A stretch of DNA of 40,648 nucleotides. Origin: Deltaproteobacteria bacterium. Its GTDB lineage: Bacteria > Myxococcota_A > UBA796 > GCA-2862545. The stretch is from contig DRPG01000496.1 in the NCBI GenBank assembly GCA_011376105.1, positions 1 through 40,648 of the forward strand, in the 5' to 3' direction. Shown piece after piece: positions 7,207 through 15,861 of the stretch. How positions within the stretch are numbered: the stretch's first letter is position 1; each line of letters begins with the position of its first letter. A model generated the notes under the pieces. The model did not search any database, had not been told where the DNA came from, and worked only from the letters and a program-made list of their open reading frames with translations. The position numbers and the translations under genes were made by a program.

Positions 7207-8226
7207 TCACAACTTGTCGATCTCTGTGTCGGGGGGATCCGGCTCCTGGATCAGGGCTCGGATCTGGTGGAGCAGCGCAGGCAGCCCGGCTCCGGAGACC
7301 GCAGAGATCGGCAGCGCCTCGATCCCCGCCCCCCGCAGGGTCGCGAGGCGCTGGGCGGTGCCCTCCTCGTCGAGGAGATCGATCTTAGATAGGGCCACGA
7401 TCCGGACTCGATCCGCCAGGGCTGGATCGTAGCTGCGGAGCTCACCCTGGAGCACGTGCACGCCCTCGACCGGATCGGCCCCGGCGTCGGCGGCGACCAG
7501 GTGCACCACCACGCGACAGCGCTCGAGGTGCCGGAGGAAGCGGTGGCCCAGCCCAGCCCCCTCGCTCGCGCCCTCGATCAGGCCCGGGATGTCGGCCACG
7601 ACGAAGGAGCTGCCCTCGCCGAGCTCCACCACCCCGAGGTTGGGGACCAGGGTGGTGAAGGGGTAGGCGCCGATCTTGGGACGGGCTGCGCTGATCCGGG
7701 AGATCAGCGTGGACTTGCCCGCGTTGGGGAAGCCGAGCAGGCCCACGTCCGCGAGCAGCTTCAGCTCTAGGCGGACCTGGAGCTCGGTGCCGGGCTCGCC
7801 GTCCTGAGCCATCCGCGGGGTGCGATGGGTCGCGGTCGCAAAGTGGGTGTTGCCCTTGCCTCCGCGCCCCCCCGGCACGCTCCAGCGCGCCCCGGGGGCA
7901 GAGAGATCGGCGAGCTGCTCGTCGGTCTCGGCGTCGTAGATCACCGTCCCGACGGGCACCTGCAGCACCCGATCCTCACCGGAGCGACCGTTCTGGTTGC
8001 GCCGGGCCCCGGGACGCCCAGCGCTCGCCCGGTAGACCTTGTTGAACCGGAAGTCGACCAGGGTGTTGCGGCTGGTGGTCGCCTCGAAGATCAACGCACC
8101 GCCGCGCCCTCCATCTCCGCCGTCGGGCCCGCCGCGGGGCACGAACTTTTCCCGGAGGAAGGAGACCGCACCCGCGCCCCCGGCTCCGGAGGCGATGTGG
8201 AAGGTGATCTCGTCTACAAAGCGCAC
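7207..8226 (-). CDS. obg: Obg family GTPase (ribosome assembly)
   Basis: A 339-residue GTPase that helps 50S assembly and links it to the stringent response. The Gly-rich Obg fold occupies about residues 1-158. The G domain follows, with G1 GFPNAGKS, switch II DIPGLIEGASEGAGLGHRFLRH, G4 SKIDL (Ser in place of the usual Asn) and G5 ISAVSG. There is no C-terminal OCT domain, as in many proteobacteria. The GTG start at 8226 gives the family N-terminus (RFVDEITFHI). It lies 37 bp after rpmA, the standard rplU-rpmA-obg order. Confidence 0.96.
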   Translation of the reverse strand: MRFVDEITFHIASGAGGAGAVSFLREKFVPRGGPDGGDGGRGGALIFEATTSRNTLVDFRFNKVYRASAGRPGARRNQNGRSGEDRVLQVPVGTVIYDAETDEQLADLSAPGARWSVPGGRGGKGNTHFATATHRTPRMAQDGEPGTELQVRLELKLLADVGLLGFPNAGKSTLISRISAARPKIGAYPFTTLVPNLGVVELGEGSSFVVADIPGLIEGASEGAGLGHRFLRHLERCRVVVHLVAADAGADPVEGVHVLQGELRSYDPALADRVRIVALSKIDLLDEEGTAQRLATLRGAGIEALPISAVSGAGLPALLHQIRALIQEPDPPDTEIDKL

Positions 8227-8263
8227 GGTGGGCCTGCCTCGCCACGGCCGGAGCCGGGGCGGT

Positions 8264-8530
8264 CTACTCGGCTGCAGCCTCGAGGGGCGTGACCGAGATG
8301 AAGCGACGTCGGTTGCGGATCTCGAACCGCACGCGCCCCTCGATCGTCGAGTAGAGCGTGTAGTCGCGACCCTGGCCCACATTCTGGCCGGGGTGGAAGT
8401 GGGATCCAACCTGCCGCACGATGATCGAGCCACCCTTGACGAGCTCGCCGTCGTACTTCTTCACGCCGCGGTACTGGGGGTTGGAGTCGCGGCCGTTCCT
8501 GGTGCTGCCCTGTCCTTTCTTGTGTGCCAT
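8264..8530 (-). CDS. rpmA: 50S ribosomal protein L27
   Basis: An 88-residue basic protein matching bL27 over its full length. The N-terminal tail [15 protein letters not shown] reaches toward the peptidyl-transferase centre. There is no N-terminal cleavable extension of the Firmicute kind. It lies nine bases after rplU and 37 bp before obg on the same strand. Confidence 0.97.
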   Translation of the reverse strand: MAHKKGQGSTRNGRDSNPQYRGVKKYDGELVKGGSIIVRQVGSHFHPGQNVGQGRDYTLYSTIEGRVRFEIRNRRRFISVTPLEAAAE

Positions 8531-8539
8531 GGTCTCCCC

Positions 8540-8848
8540 TCAGGCCTCGATGCCGAGGATCTCGAGCTGTGTGTGGCTGTGCCGGAAGCCAACCCTCCGG
8601 CGCTGCCTGCGGGTGGGGCGGTACTTGAAGGTGATGACCTTCTCGCCGCGTGTGTGATCCTTCACCCGGGCCCTGACCTTGGCCCCCGCGACGAGGGGGG
8701 TGCCGACCTGGACCTCGTCGCCATGGATGAGCAGCACCCGATCGAGGACGATCTCGGCGCCGACATCTGCCTGGAGGCGATCCACCTGGATGGTGTCGCC
8801 CTGAGCCACACGGAACTGTCTCCCGCTGGTTTCAACGATCGCGTACAT
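8540..8848 (-). CDS. rplU: 50S ribosomal protein L21
   Basis: A 102-residue bL21 protein, starting MYAIVETSGRQFRV and ending with the RQRRRVGFRHSHTQLEILGIEA RNA-binding tail. The ATG at 8848 is preceded by GGGAGGAG and was preferred over upstream in-frame starts that give an unrelated extension. This is the first gene of the rplU-rpmA-obg operon; the promoter should lie in 8849-9005, where I see no strong hexamers. Confidence 0.97.
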   Translation of the reverse strand: MYAIVETSGRQFRVAQGDTIQVDRLQADVGAEIVLDRVLLIHGDEVQVGTPLVAGAKVRARVKDHTRGEKVITFKYRPTRRQRRRVGFRHSHTQLEILGIEA

Positions 8849-9005
8849 GGATCTCCTCCCCGGGCGCGCAGGGGCTGCGACTTGGAGGGCCCGGCTCGAC
8901 ACCGCAGCGCCGAAGGGTGAACGGGTCGTGGCGTCCGACCCAAGACCCGGGGCTCCTAACCCAGGGAGCGCTCACATCGCCACCAGGAGATCGCACCGCC
9001 GCCTG

Positions 9006-10394
9006 CTAGAAGATCGTGTAGGCGCCCCCGTAGACCCAGATCACCCCGGCCACGTTGCTGGTGGAGTCGTTGTGGGGCAGCACCTGGGCGTCGGTGACGA
9101 CGCGCCCCACCTGGATGTGCAGGAAGTCGTTGGCGTACCAGCCAGGCCAGGTCTGGGCGGGGATCGAGAACGCGCCGGTGTCGGGCACTGCGCAGGTCAC
9201 GATCCCGTCGTCGTGCCAGGCCCCAAACACGCCCTGGTACTGGCGCAGGATCCAGATGACCACGTAGTCCCCGCCTGCGCCGGTCCAGGTCAGATCGATC
9301 TGGCGATCGGTGTTGGGGGCCTGAGGCGCGTCAAGGCCGACGACGGTGAAGGGCGCACCGATCTGGACCGCGGTGGACAGCCCAAAGCCAGGCCAGTCGG
9401 GCCCACCGAGGACTGGATCGAGATCGTAGATCGTGTTCGGGACCACGCCGCTGGTGGGCAAGCTGGAGCTCCCAAACCACAGCGCGCCCAGCTGGGCGGT
9501 GGCGTCGGGCAGGGTGAACGAGGGCCCCGCCGAGGAGCTGAACTGGAGGCTCGTGGCGCCGGTGTCGAGCCGGCCAGGGGCGGTGAGGGCGTGGTCGAAG
9601 GCGCAGGAGCCGAAGGCCGGTGCGTAGTCCTGCCACAGCTCCCAGGCCGAGCCGGTGGAGAAGGCGAACGTGCCATAGGCGAAGTCGCTGGCGCCGCCGG
9701 ACCAGTACCCGCCGACCTGATCGATGTAGGAGATCTCGCCGACAACACCCGTCATGCCGGACTCGTCGAGCCAGTACTGGTAGCCGGACGCCAGGGTGAC
9801 GCTCTGGGCCCCGGAGCGGACCTCCACGTCGACCCAGCCGGTGCCTGCGTTGGACGGGGTGGCCACCCGCAGCTCAGCGCCGGTGGACGACAGGATCGTC
9901 GCCTGCGAGCCCGCGAACCAGACCTCAGTGTTCATGTCGAAGGTGCCCGTCAGCAGGACCTCCTTGCCCCCTGCGTTGGTGCCAAAGTCGGGCTCGATCG
10001 AGCTTAGCTGGAGCACGACGGGGGGCTGGGTGGTGCCGGTGGTGCCGGTGCCGGGCGCGGTGGTGGTTCCAGGCGTGGTTCCGGGCGCGGTGGTGGTTCC
10101 AGGTGTGGTTCCGGGCGCGGTGGTGGTTCCAGGTGTGGTGCCGGGCGCGGTGGTGCCGGGCGCGGTGGTGCCGGGCGCGCCGGTGTCGGTGGGGCGATCG
10201 GTGTCGGTGGGGCGATCGGTGCCGGTGTCGTCTGTGGGCCCCGTGTCGAGGCTGGGGCGCTCGCCCGGGGTGGTCGTGGACGAGAGGGGATCCTTGACGC
10301 CCTCGAGGTAGCTCTCGAGAGAGCCACACGACGCCAGGAGCCAAGCTCCACACAGACCACCGGCTGGCCACAGCCAGGGCTGAATGCTGGACAT
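9006..10394 (-). CDS. Outer-surface lipoprotein with Thr/Pro linker and IPT/TIG domain
   Basis: A 462-residue protein with a signal peptide ending in the lipobox LLASC (Cys23), so it is a lipoprotein. Residues about 40-125 are a Thr/Pro/Gly/Asp-rich linker containing repeated TTAPGTTPGT units, typical of cell-surface lipoproteins of Myxococcota. An IPT/TIG-like domain (about 130-210: SIEPDFGTNAGGKEVLLTG) follows, then a beta-rich C-terminal part of about 250 residues that I do not recognise. The ATG has GGAGG four bases upstream. It lies 82 bp after the TonB-dependent receptor on the same strand, so it may be that receptor's surface partner. Confidence 0.85.
   Translation of the reverse strand: MSSIQPWLWPAGGLCGAWLLASCGSLESYLEGVKDPLSSTTTPGERPSLDTGPTDDTGTDRPTDTDRPTDTGAPGTTAPGTTAPGTTPGTTTAPGTTPGTTTAPGTTPGTTTAPGTGTTGTTQPPVVLQLSSIEPDFGTNAGGKEVLLTGTFDMNTEVWFAGSQATILSSTGAELRVATPSNAGTGWVDVEVRSGAQSVTLASGYQYWLDESGMTGVVGEISYIDQVGGYWSGGASDFAYGTFAFSTGSAWELWQDYAPAFGSCAFDHALTAPGRLDTGATSLQFSSSAGPSFTLPDATAQLGALWFGSSSLPTSGVVPNTIYDLDPVLGGPDWPGFGLSTAVQIGAPFTVVGLDAPQAPNTDRQIDLTWTGAGGDYVVIWILRQYQGVFGAWHDDGIVTCAVPDTGAFSIPAQTWPGWYANDFLHIQVGRVVTDAQVLPHNDSTSNVAGVIWVYGGAYTIF
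10040..10200 (-). repeat. Repeats coding the Thr/Pro linker of the lipoprotein
   Basis: A 30-bp unit (GGTGGTTCCAGGCGTGGTTC-type on the plus strand) recurs about three times, followed by shorter 15-bp units. All copies stay in frame, giving TTTAPGTTPG and APGTT repeats. Copy-number change would alter linker length without breaking the frame. Confidence 0.75.
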
Positions 10395-10428
10395 GGGACC
10401 TCCACCGTGGGCATCTTAGCGCAGCCCC

Positions 10429-10460
10429 GGGCGGCCTGTGGCAAAACCCTTAGGCCGCCC
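10429..10460 (-). terminator. Intercistronic hairpin between TonB receptor and lipoprotein
   Basis: GGGCGGCC (10429-10436) and GGCCGCCC (10453-10460) form a perfect 8-bp GC stem with a 16-base loop in the 82-bp gap. No T-run follows on the minus strand, so attenuation or transcript processing is as likely as full termination. Confidence 0.4.
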
Positions 10461-10476
10461 ATAGGGGCGCCTGACC

Positions 10477-13344
10477 CTACAGGTTGACCCGAAGGGTGGC
10501 GAAGAAGTTACGCCCCAGCTGCGGCAGCTCGTCGATCAAGAGATCGGCGCCCCCGGGATGGGTGATCGGCCAGTCGAGGAGGTTGCGCACGCCGATCCCG
10601 TACTCGAGGGTGGGTCGATCCAGGGTCCCGGTGAGGGTCACATCCCAGACCACGGCGCCGTCGGTGAGGTAGCCCGCCTGGGTCAGCCTCGCGGACTCTC
10701 CGCGGATCTTGTTTGCCAGCGTGACGCCGGGGCTCAGGGGGGTCGCGGTCATGAAGGAGCCGAGCAGGATGGGGCTGTTGGTCAGCGCGTCTCCATCGAT
10801 GAAGCCCCCCGTGCGGGTCCGCTGCCAGGAGATCTGGCTCGCCAGCATCCAGCCCGAGCGCCACCAGCGCCGGAGCTCGACCTCGGCCCCGGCGGTGCGG
10901 ACCGGCGCGTCGATGTTGGTGTACCGGAACACGCCGTTGTCGTCGATGATCTCGGTGTCGATCAGGTTGTTGATGCTGTTGTAGTAGCCGCTGACGGTGT
11001 GGGTGAGGACCTCGGAGTAAGCGTGGGTCCACTCGAACTCGCCGGTGAGGATCGTCTCCGATGACAGGCCCTCGGCGGCGGGCACCTGAGAGATCCCCCC
11101 GTCGGAGTAGAAGAACTCGAAGGGGCTCGGGGCCCGGAAGGCCGAGCCGGCGATGAACTTGAGGACCTCGTCGCCCGGAGAGAGGATCAGCGCGCCCCGG
11201 GGATGGGCGTAGGTGTTGCTCGTGGGATCACCCGCGTCGGTGTCCGCCGTCTCGTAGCGATCGATCCGGCCCCCGAGGTTGAAGGTCACCAGCTCCCCGG
11301 GGTGGAGATCGAGCACCCCGTAGGCCGAGTAGATCTGGGAGGCCGCGTCCTTGTCGAGGGGCTGGTTGAAGGGCTCGGCGTCGAGCGCCTCGATCTCGAA
11401 GCTCTCCAGGGTGGTGATGAAGTGCTGCCGGGTCTGGCCCCCGAGGGTGAGGCTCATGGCCTCGCCGAGGCTCTGGTTGAGCTGGGCGAGGGCGCCGAAC
11501 CACTGATCGTGGTTCTGGTCGTTGTAGAGGTAGCCCACACCATAGGGGCCGATGAACTCGTTGGCGTAGTTGTCGTAGAACAGCCGGAGATCGAGCTTGG
11601 TGTTGGGGGCGTCGGACTGATAGCGGGCCTCGAGGAAGCCGCGGTAGTCGTTGTTGGCCGAGCGATGATCCCCGAGGTTGGTCTGAAACGCTCCGGTGGG
11701 GATCTCTTTTTCGCTGGTGGTGTACATGCCGTGCAGGGTGAGGTTGCCGGCCCAGGCCTTGGCGTGCAGGGTGCGCGCCAGCGACTCGTCGGCGTCCTCC
11801 GAGATGCCCTGGCTGGGGGTGTCGGCGTACTCCCGGAACTCGTAGTCCCGGCCGGGATCGTACATCCCGGAGAGCGAGGCCCAGGCGCCGACGGACTCGT
11901 CCCCGATCCCCGCCCCCACCCGCGCCCGGATGGCCTGATCCGCGCCGGTCAGCGCCACGTGGGGCTGGTATCCATCGCCTCCGCCCTTGGTGACGAGGTT
12001 GATCACCCCGAACACCGCGTTGGAGCCATACAGGGCCGAGCCCGGCCCCCGGACGACCTCGATCTGCTGGATGTCTTGTAGATCGGCGATGCCATCGAGG
12101 CCGAGGTACGACGAGCCAAAGACGTTGTCGTTGAGGCTGTGGCCATCTGCGGTCAGCAGGATCCGGTTGCTGTAGTCGCCGAGGCGGGAGAAGCCCCGGA
12201 CCCCGAGGCCCTCGTAGGACAGATCGTTGGTGGGGTACAGGCCCCGGCTCCCGACGATCGCCTCGAGGATGCTCTGGTACCCAAAGGCCTTCAGCTCCTC
12301 CTGAGGGATCAGGGTGACGCTGGCCGGGGCCTCGGCGACGTTCTGGTCGAAGCGGCTCGCCGCGGTGACCCGGAACAGCGGGTTGAGATCGATCGAGCCC
12401 ATGTCGATGGTCTCGTCCTCGGAGATGTCGAAGGTCGCCCGGTAGGGCTCGTACCCTCCATAGGAGATCTGCAGCTCGTGGGAGCCCACCTGGACGTCGG
12501 TGAGCACCGCGGGGGTGTAGCCCACCGGGGCACCGTCGATCTCGATCAGCGCGCCGCGCTCGCCGGCATCGACGATCAGCGTGCCGGTGATGGGGGAGAG
12601 ATCTGCGACCAGCTCCAGCTCCTGATCCTGGAACACCTCGATCAGGTTGGGCTGGTTGCGGAAGCCCGGCTTGCGGAAGTACAGGATCTGCTTGCCCTCG
12701 GGCAGCTCCAGGACGCAGGGGATCTCACAGGACGGAGGTGCATCCTCGGTCTCGACGTGGACCGTCGCGCCCACCTCGCCCTCGATCGACACGCGGCCGA
12801 CGATCGGGACCAGCTTGAGGTCGACCTCGATCTGGGTGCCCGTCCGCTGTAGATCGTAGTCCTCGGTCTCGACGGTCTCGTAGCCTGGCTTCTCGATGAT
12901 CAGGCGGTAGCTGCCTGGCCTCCGGGGGATGTCCAGCGGGGTCTGGCCGATCGAGCCGAGGTTCCGGCGATCGATGTAGACCGTCGCGTCAGGGGGATCG
13001 GTGACGACCTTGAACAGGGCGATCCGGTCCTCGATCTTGTCGAGGCTCTCCAGGATCTTCCGGACGGTCTCCTCGCTGGGGGTGTCCTCCGCCTCCAGCG
13101 CGTCCTGGTACCAGCGGTAGGCCTCCGGATACTTCCCGAGGGCCTCGTAGGCCCGCCCGATGTTGAAGGTGACGTTGCGGTTGGGGGACAGCCGGTTGGA
13201 GACCATGAAGTGGAACAGGGCGGTGTCGAAGTCCCCGCGGTTGTAGGCGTCGCGGGCCAGCTGGAAGTTCACCTCTGCTTCGTCGGCGATGTTGCCTGCA
13301 TGAGCCGGAGTGAACGACGACAGAAGCAACAGCAGCAAGGTCAT
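10477..13344 (-). CDS. TonB-dependent receptor with TPR and PEGA-like N-terminal extension
   Basis: A 955-residue outer-membrane protein. It has a signal peptide (residues 1-16, ending AHA), a TPR-like helical pair (about 20-90), then three PEGA-like beta modules (about 110-185, 187-250, 252-325; for example DPPDATVYIDRRNLG and GALIEIDGAPVGYTP). The TonB plug follows (about 330-460, with IEVVRGPGSALYGSNAVFGVINLVTK), then a beta-barrel to residue 955. Transport substrate is unknown. Ordinary receptors have a TonB box right after the signal peptide; here about 310 residues intervene and I see no clear box. The ATG has no strong ribosome site. The lipoprotein gene follows 82 bp downstream. Confidence 0.93.
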   Translation of the reverse strand: MTLLLLLLSSFTPAHAGNIADEAEVNFQLARDAYNRGDFDTALFHFMVSNRLSPNRNVTFNIGRAYEALGKYPEAYRWYQDALEAEDTPSEETVRKILESLDKIEDRIALFKVVTDPPDATVYIDRRNLGSIGQTPLDIPRRPGSYRLIIEKPGYETVETEDYDLQRTGTQIEVDLKLVPIVGRVSIEGEVGATVHVETEDAPPSCEIPCVLELPEGKQILYFRKPGFRNQPNLIEVFQDQELELVADLSPITGTLIVDAGERGALIEIDGAPVGYTPAVLTDVQVGSHELQISYGGYEPYRATFDISEDETIDMGSIDLNPLFRVTAASRFDQNVAEAPASVTLIPQEELKAFGYQSILEAIVGSRGLYPTNDLSYEGLGVRGFSRLGDYSNRILLTADGHSLNDNVFGSSYLGLDGIADLQDIQQIEVVRGPGSALYGSNAVFGVINLVTKGGGDGYQPHVALTGADQAIRARVGAGIGDESVGAWASLSGMYDPGRDYEFREYADTPSQGISEDADESLARTLHAKAWAGNLTLHGMYTTSEKEIPTGAFQTNLGDHRSANNDYRGFLEARYQSDAPNTKLDLRLFYDNYANEFIGPYGVGYLYNDQNHDQWFGALAQLNQSLGEAMSLTLGGQTRQHFITTLESFEIEALDAEPFNQPLDKDAASQIYSAYGVLDLHPGELVTFNLGGRIDRYETADTDAGDPTSNTYAHPRGALILSPGDEVLKFIAGSAFRAPSPFEFFYSDGGISQVPAAEGLSSETILTGEFEWTHAYSEVLTHTVSGYYNSINNLIDTEIIDDNGVFRYTNIDAPVRTAGAEVELRRWWRSGWMLASQISWQRTRTGGFIDGDALTNSPILLGSFMTATPLSPGVTLANKIRGESARLTQAGYLTDGAVVWDVTLTGTLDRPTLEYGIGVRNLLDWPITHPGGADLLIDELPQLGRNFFATLRVNL

Positions 13345-13647
13345 GGCTCACGCGGGGGTCGAGAGGCGGGACTTATCGCGAAAGCGTTGCTTTGAGCGCT
13401 TTTACGGGGCGATGTGAGACCGTGGGGCTTGGAGACTGTCCCACGTAGGCACAAGCCGTGTCAACGTGGGCGCGAGGTGTCGATCCCGGGCCGGGGCTTC
13501 GTCGGGGGAGCAAGCTGGAGAAAGCGGGGCTTCCCCCACGGGGGCCCGCCGCGTGAGCCTGTGTCTGTCGCTGGCTCGGTGGGATCGCCTGGCTCGCGCT
13601 GGGGACCGGCCCAGAGCCCGAGCCGGGCCCAGGAGATCGCCCCCCTC
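13345..13647. other. Intergenic region upstream of the TonB receptor
   Basis: These 303 bp separate the phosphatase stop from the receptor start, both genes on the minus strand. It should carry the receptor promoter. Next to the receptor is an AT-richer island with a palindrome (listed separately). Near the phosphatase end is a short GCCCG-GCT-CGGGC hairpin without a T-run. I see no open frame worth calling. Confidence 0.6.
13381..13393. promoter_or_regulatory. Palindrome AAAGC-GTT-GCTTT upstream of the TonB receptor
   Basis: A perfect 5-bp inverted repeat with a 3-base centre lies 37-49 bp before the receptor start, in the only A/T-rich patch of the region, and a further GCGCTTTT follows. 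Its position fits an operator or a factor-bound promoter element, but no regulator is identified. Confidence 0.3.
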
Positions 13648-14886
13648 CTAGACGACCTCGATCACCACGAGGGTGATGTCGTCGGAGGGCGGACGCGAGC
13701 CACAGTGGTGCAGCACCGTCTGCTGGATCTTGTCTCGGATCGCCTCAGCGCCCAGGTTCGCGTGCTGCTCGCACAGGGCCCTGACGTGCTTGTCACCGAG
13801 CTCCTGGCCCTTCTCGTTCTCGGCCTCGGTGATCCCGTCGGTGAGCAGGACGATGAGATCGCCGGGCTCCGCGTGGAGGTTGAGCTCGGTGTAGCTCACC
13901 GCCGCCTGGGCCCCCAGGGGCGGCTCGCGGACCCCCTGTACCACAGTGACCTCACCCCGCCGGATCAGCCAGGGGGGCTGGTGGCCTGCGTTGGTGAGCT
14001 GGACGCGGGGGGCGACGGGCTGCAGGGTCAGGGCGACCCCGGTCATCATGTACTCGCCGCGTGCGGCCTCGGCGATGACCCGGTTGAGCATCCGCATGAG
14101 CTGGCTCGGACGCAACCCCCCCCGCATGCCCATCCGTGCCAGATCGCAGGCGCCCTTGACCGCGCCGGTGATGATCGCGGACGGAGCACCATGGCCGGTG
14201 ACGTCTCCGACCACCACCAGGCCCCGCTCCGGGGTGAGCTCGTGGGCGGTCCACCAGTCGCCGCCGCACTGATCTGCGGGCTGGAACCAGGCGTGGATGC
14301 GGGCGCCGGGGACGCTGACGCCGGAGGACGGGGGCACCAGCATGTGCTGGACCGCCCCCGCGAGCTCCAGCTCCTTGCGCCCCGAGGCCATGGTGGAGGT
14401 CTCCTGGACCAGATCAGCGATCGCCTGAGACAGCGCCACCAGCCCTGTGTGCAGCACCCGGACCGAGCTGGCGGCCAGATCGAGCTCGCTGGCCTCGGCG
14501 GGCTCGAACCACTCTGCGCTCAGCTGCAGGTTGAAGCGCTGCTGAGCCGCCCGCAGCGCGGTGGCTAAGGCCTCGTTGTCTCCCTCGGCCGCAGCATCTC
14601 GGAACACCGACACCGCCTCGCGCAGGACCTCCAGCGTCTCCCCGAGATCCTTGTACTGCCGGGTCAGGGACAGGCGCATCCGGGTGAGCTCCTCGGTGGA
14701 GTAGGCCGCGACCTCCTCCAGCGCCTCGATGCGGAGCTCCCGATCGCTGAGCTCGGACTCGATCCGGGCGAGGAAGATCTGCCACTGATCCGGGCTGGGG
14801 GTCGAGCCCGAGAGGTTCAGCAGATCGAGCTGGGTTCGGATCAGCGCGTGGATGCGCTCGGCCGCGGGGGGGGCTTCATGGGTCAT
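13648..14886 (-). CDS. SpoIIE/RsbU-type PP2C phosphatase
   Basis: A 412-residue protein. Residues about 40-175 are helical and probably coiled-coil (receptor or dimer module). The PP2C/SpoIIE domain (about 176-412) has all metal-binding acids: GGDWW (Asp210), GDVTGHG (Asp228), TDGITEAEN (Asp350) and PSDDITLVVIE (Asp402/403). Enzymes of this class remove phosphate from Ser on STAS proteins. It is the last gene of the four-gene operon and its ATG overlaps the stop of the HATPase gene in an ATGA. The STAS proteins encoded upstream are its obvious substrates. No membrane segment is visible. Confidence 0.93.
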   Translation of the reverse strand: MTHEAPPAAERIHALIRTQLDLLNLSGSTPSPDQWQIFLARIESELSDRELRIEALEEVAAYSTEELTRMRLSLTRQYKDLGETLEVLREAVSVFRDAAAEGDNEALATALRAAQQRFNLQLSAEWFEPAEASELDLAASSVRVLHTGLVALSQAIADLVQETSTMASGRKELELAGAVQHMLVPPSSGVSVPGARIHAWFQPADQCGGDWWTAHELTPERGLVVVGDVTGHGAPSAIITGAVKGACDLARMGMRGGLRPSQLMRMLNRVIAEAARGEYMMTGVALTLQPVAPRVQLTNAGHQPPWLIRRGEVTVVQGVREPPLGAQAAVSYTELNLHAEPGDLIVLLTDGITEAENEKGQELGDKHVRALCEQHANLGAEAIRDKIQQTVLHHCGSRPPSDDITLVVIEVV

Positions 14887-15857
14887 GCCTGCACCCCCTC
14901 AAGGTAATACAGCGAGCGGGGGAGGCTGCGGATCTCCCTCTGGTTCACGGTACGATCGAGCATCCACGAGACCAGGGTCTGCCGCCCGGGGACGACCTCA
15001 GCCCGGACCACCGCGCCGCTCGAGAACAGGTTGAACAGCCCCAGGCCAGCGCCTCCATCGGAGACGTCGAGCACGCTCGAGGCCCTCGACGCCAACGCCC
15101 CCGAGCGCCCCCGCAGGATCCCCCCGAACAGCTTCCCCCGGGGCAGCCTCCCGAATGGATCGATAATGTCGAGGGCCAGGTGGGAGCTGTCGACGGTCAG
15201 GCGCAGGACGGGGATCTCGTGCTCTTCGAGCCGGATGTCCGCCTGCCTGTCCTCGGCGTAGCGCGGGCTGCCCGAGGCATCGACGGGCGCGTCGTACATC
15301 GCGTTCATCAGCAGCTCGTGGGCTGCATCCGCGGCGGTGCCCGCGAGGCGGCGACCGATCCCGAAGCGCATGGCGACCAGCTCCACGGCACGGACCGTCT
15401 GATCCCGATCGGAGGAGGTCCTCGGCCTCCAGGTGACCGTGCTCGCTCCCCACAGCAACAGATCCGCGGAGTTGGGGGGCGGCTGCTGGGGAGCGACGAC
15501 CCGGCGGACCACATACGACAGCTCCCAGGGGCGGACGCCGACCGAGCGCCACGCCAGGAAGCCCAGGATCTGTGGAGCCCGCAGCGCAGCCGCCAGCATG
15601 CTGTCGTCGATCTGGTGGGCGAGGACAGCGATCCGGACGTCGTGGATGGGCCGCAGGGCGGCGAGGGTCGAGGGCAGGTGACCGCTGCCGATGACGATCA
15701 GCCTCAGCTGGCCCCGGAGTCGAGCGAGGACCTCGTCGATGGAGCCCCCGACGACCAACGGCATTCCGCTGGCAGCCGAGGTCATGCATCGACCGACCGA
15801 GGGTGCGGCGCCCTCGTCGATCACGAGGGCCATGTGCGGCTGAGCACCGTTTGACAT
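14883..15857 (-). CDS. Pseudo-receiver plus GHKL ATPase (RsbW/SpoIIAB-like)
   Basis: A 324-residue protein. The N-terminal ~120 residues look like a receiver fold (LVIDEG, LIVIGSG, IAVLAHQ strands) but lack the acidic pair and phospho-acceptor Asp. The C-terminal half (about 150-300) has the GHKL marks: N-box HELLMNAMYD (Glu181, Asn185), DPFG (Asp233) and GGAGLGL (268-274). This is the pattern of anti-sigma-factor kinases such as SpoIIAB, which phosphorylate STAS Ser residues. It starts four bases after the kinase-STAS gene and overlaps the phosphatase by four bases, so the three should be made together. The ATG has only a weak ribosome site, consistent with translational coupling. Confidence 0.82.
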   Translation of the reverse strand: MSNGAQPHMALVIDEGAAPSVGRCMTSAASGMPLVVGGSIDEVLARLRGQLRLIVIGSGHLPSTLAALRPIHDVRIAVLAHQIDDSMLAAALRAPQILGFLAWRSVGVRPWELSYVVRRVVAPQQPPPNSADLLLWGASTVTWRPRTSSDRDQTVRAVELVAMRFGIGRRLAGTAADAAHELLMNAMYDAPVDASGSPRYAEDRQADIRLEEHEIPVLRLTVDSSHLALDIIDPFGRLPRGKLFGGILRGRSGALASRASSVLDVSDGGAGLGLFNLFSSGAVVRAEVVPGRQTLVSWMLDRTVNQREIRSLPRSLYYLEGVQA

Positions 15858-15861
15858 GGGC

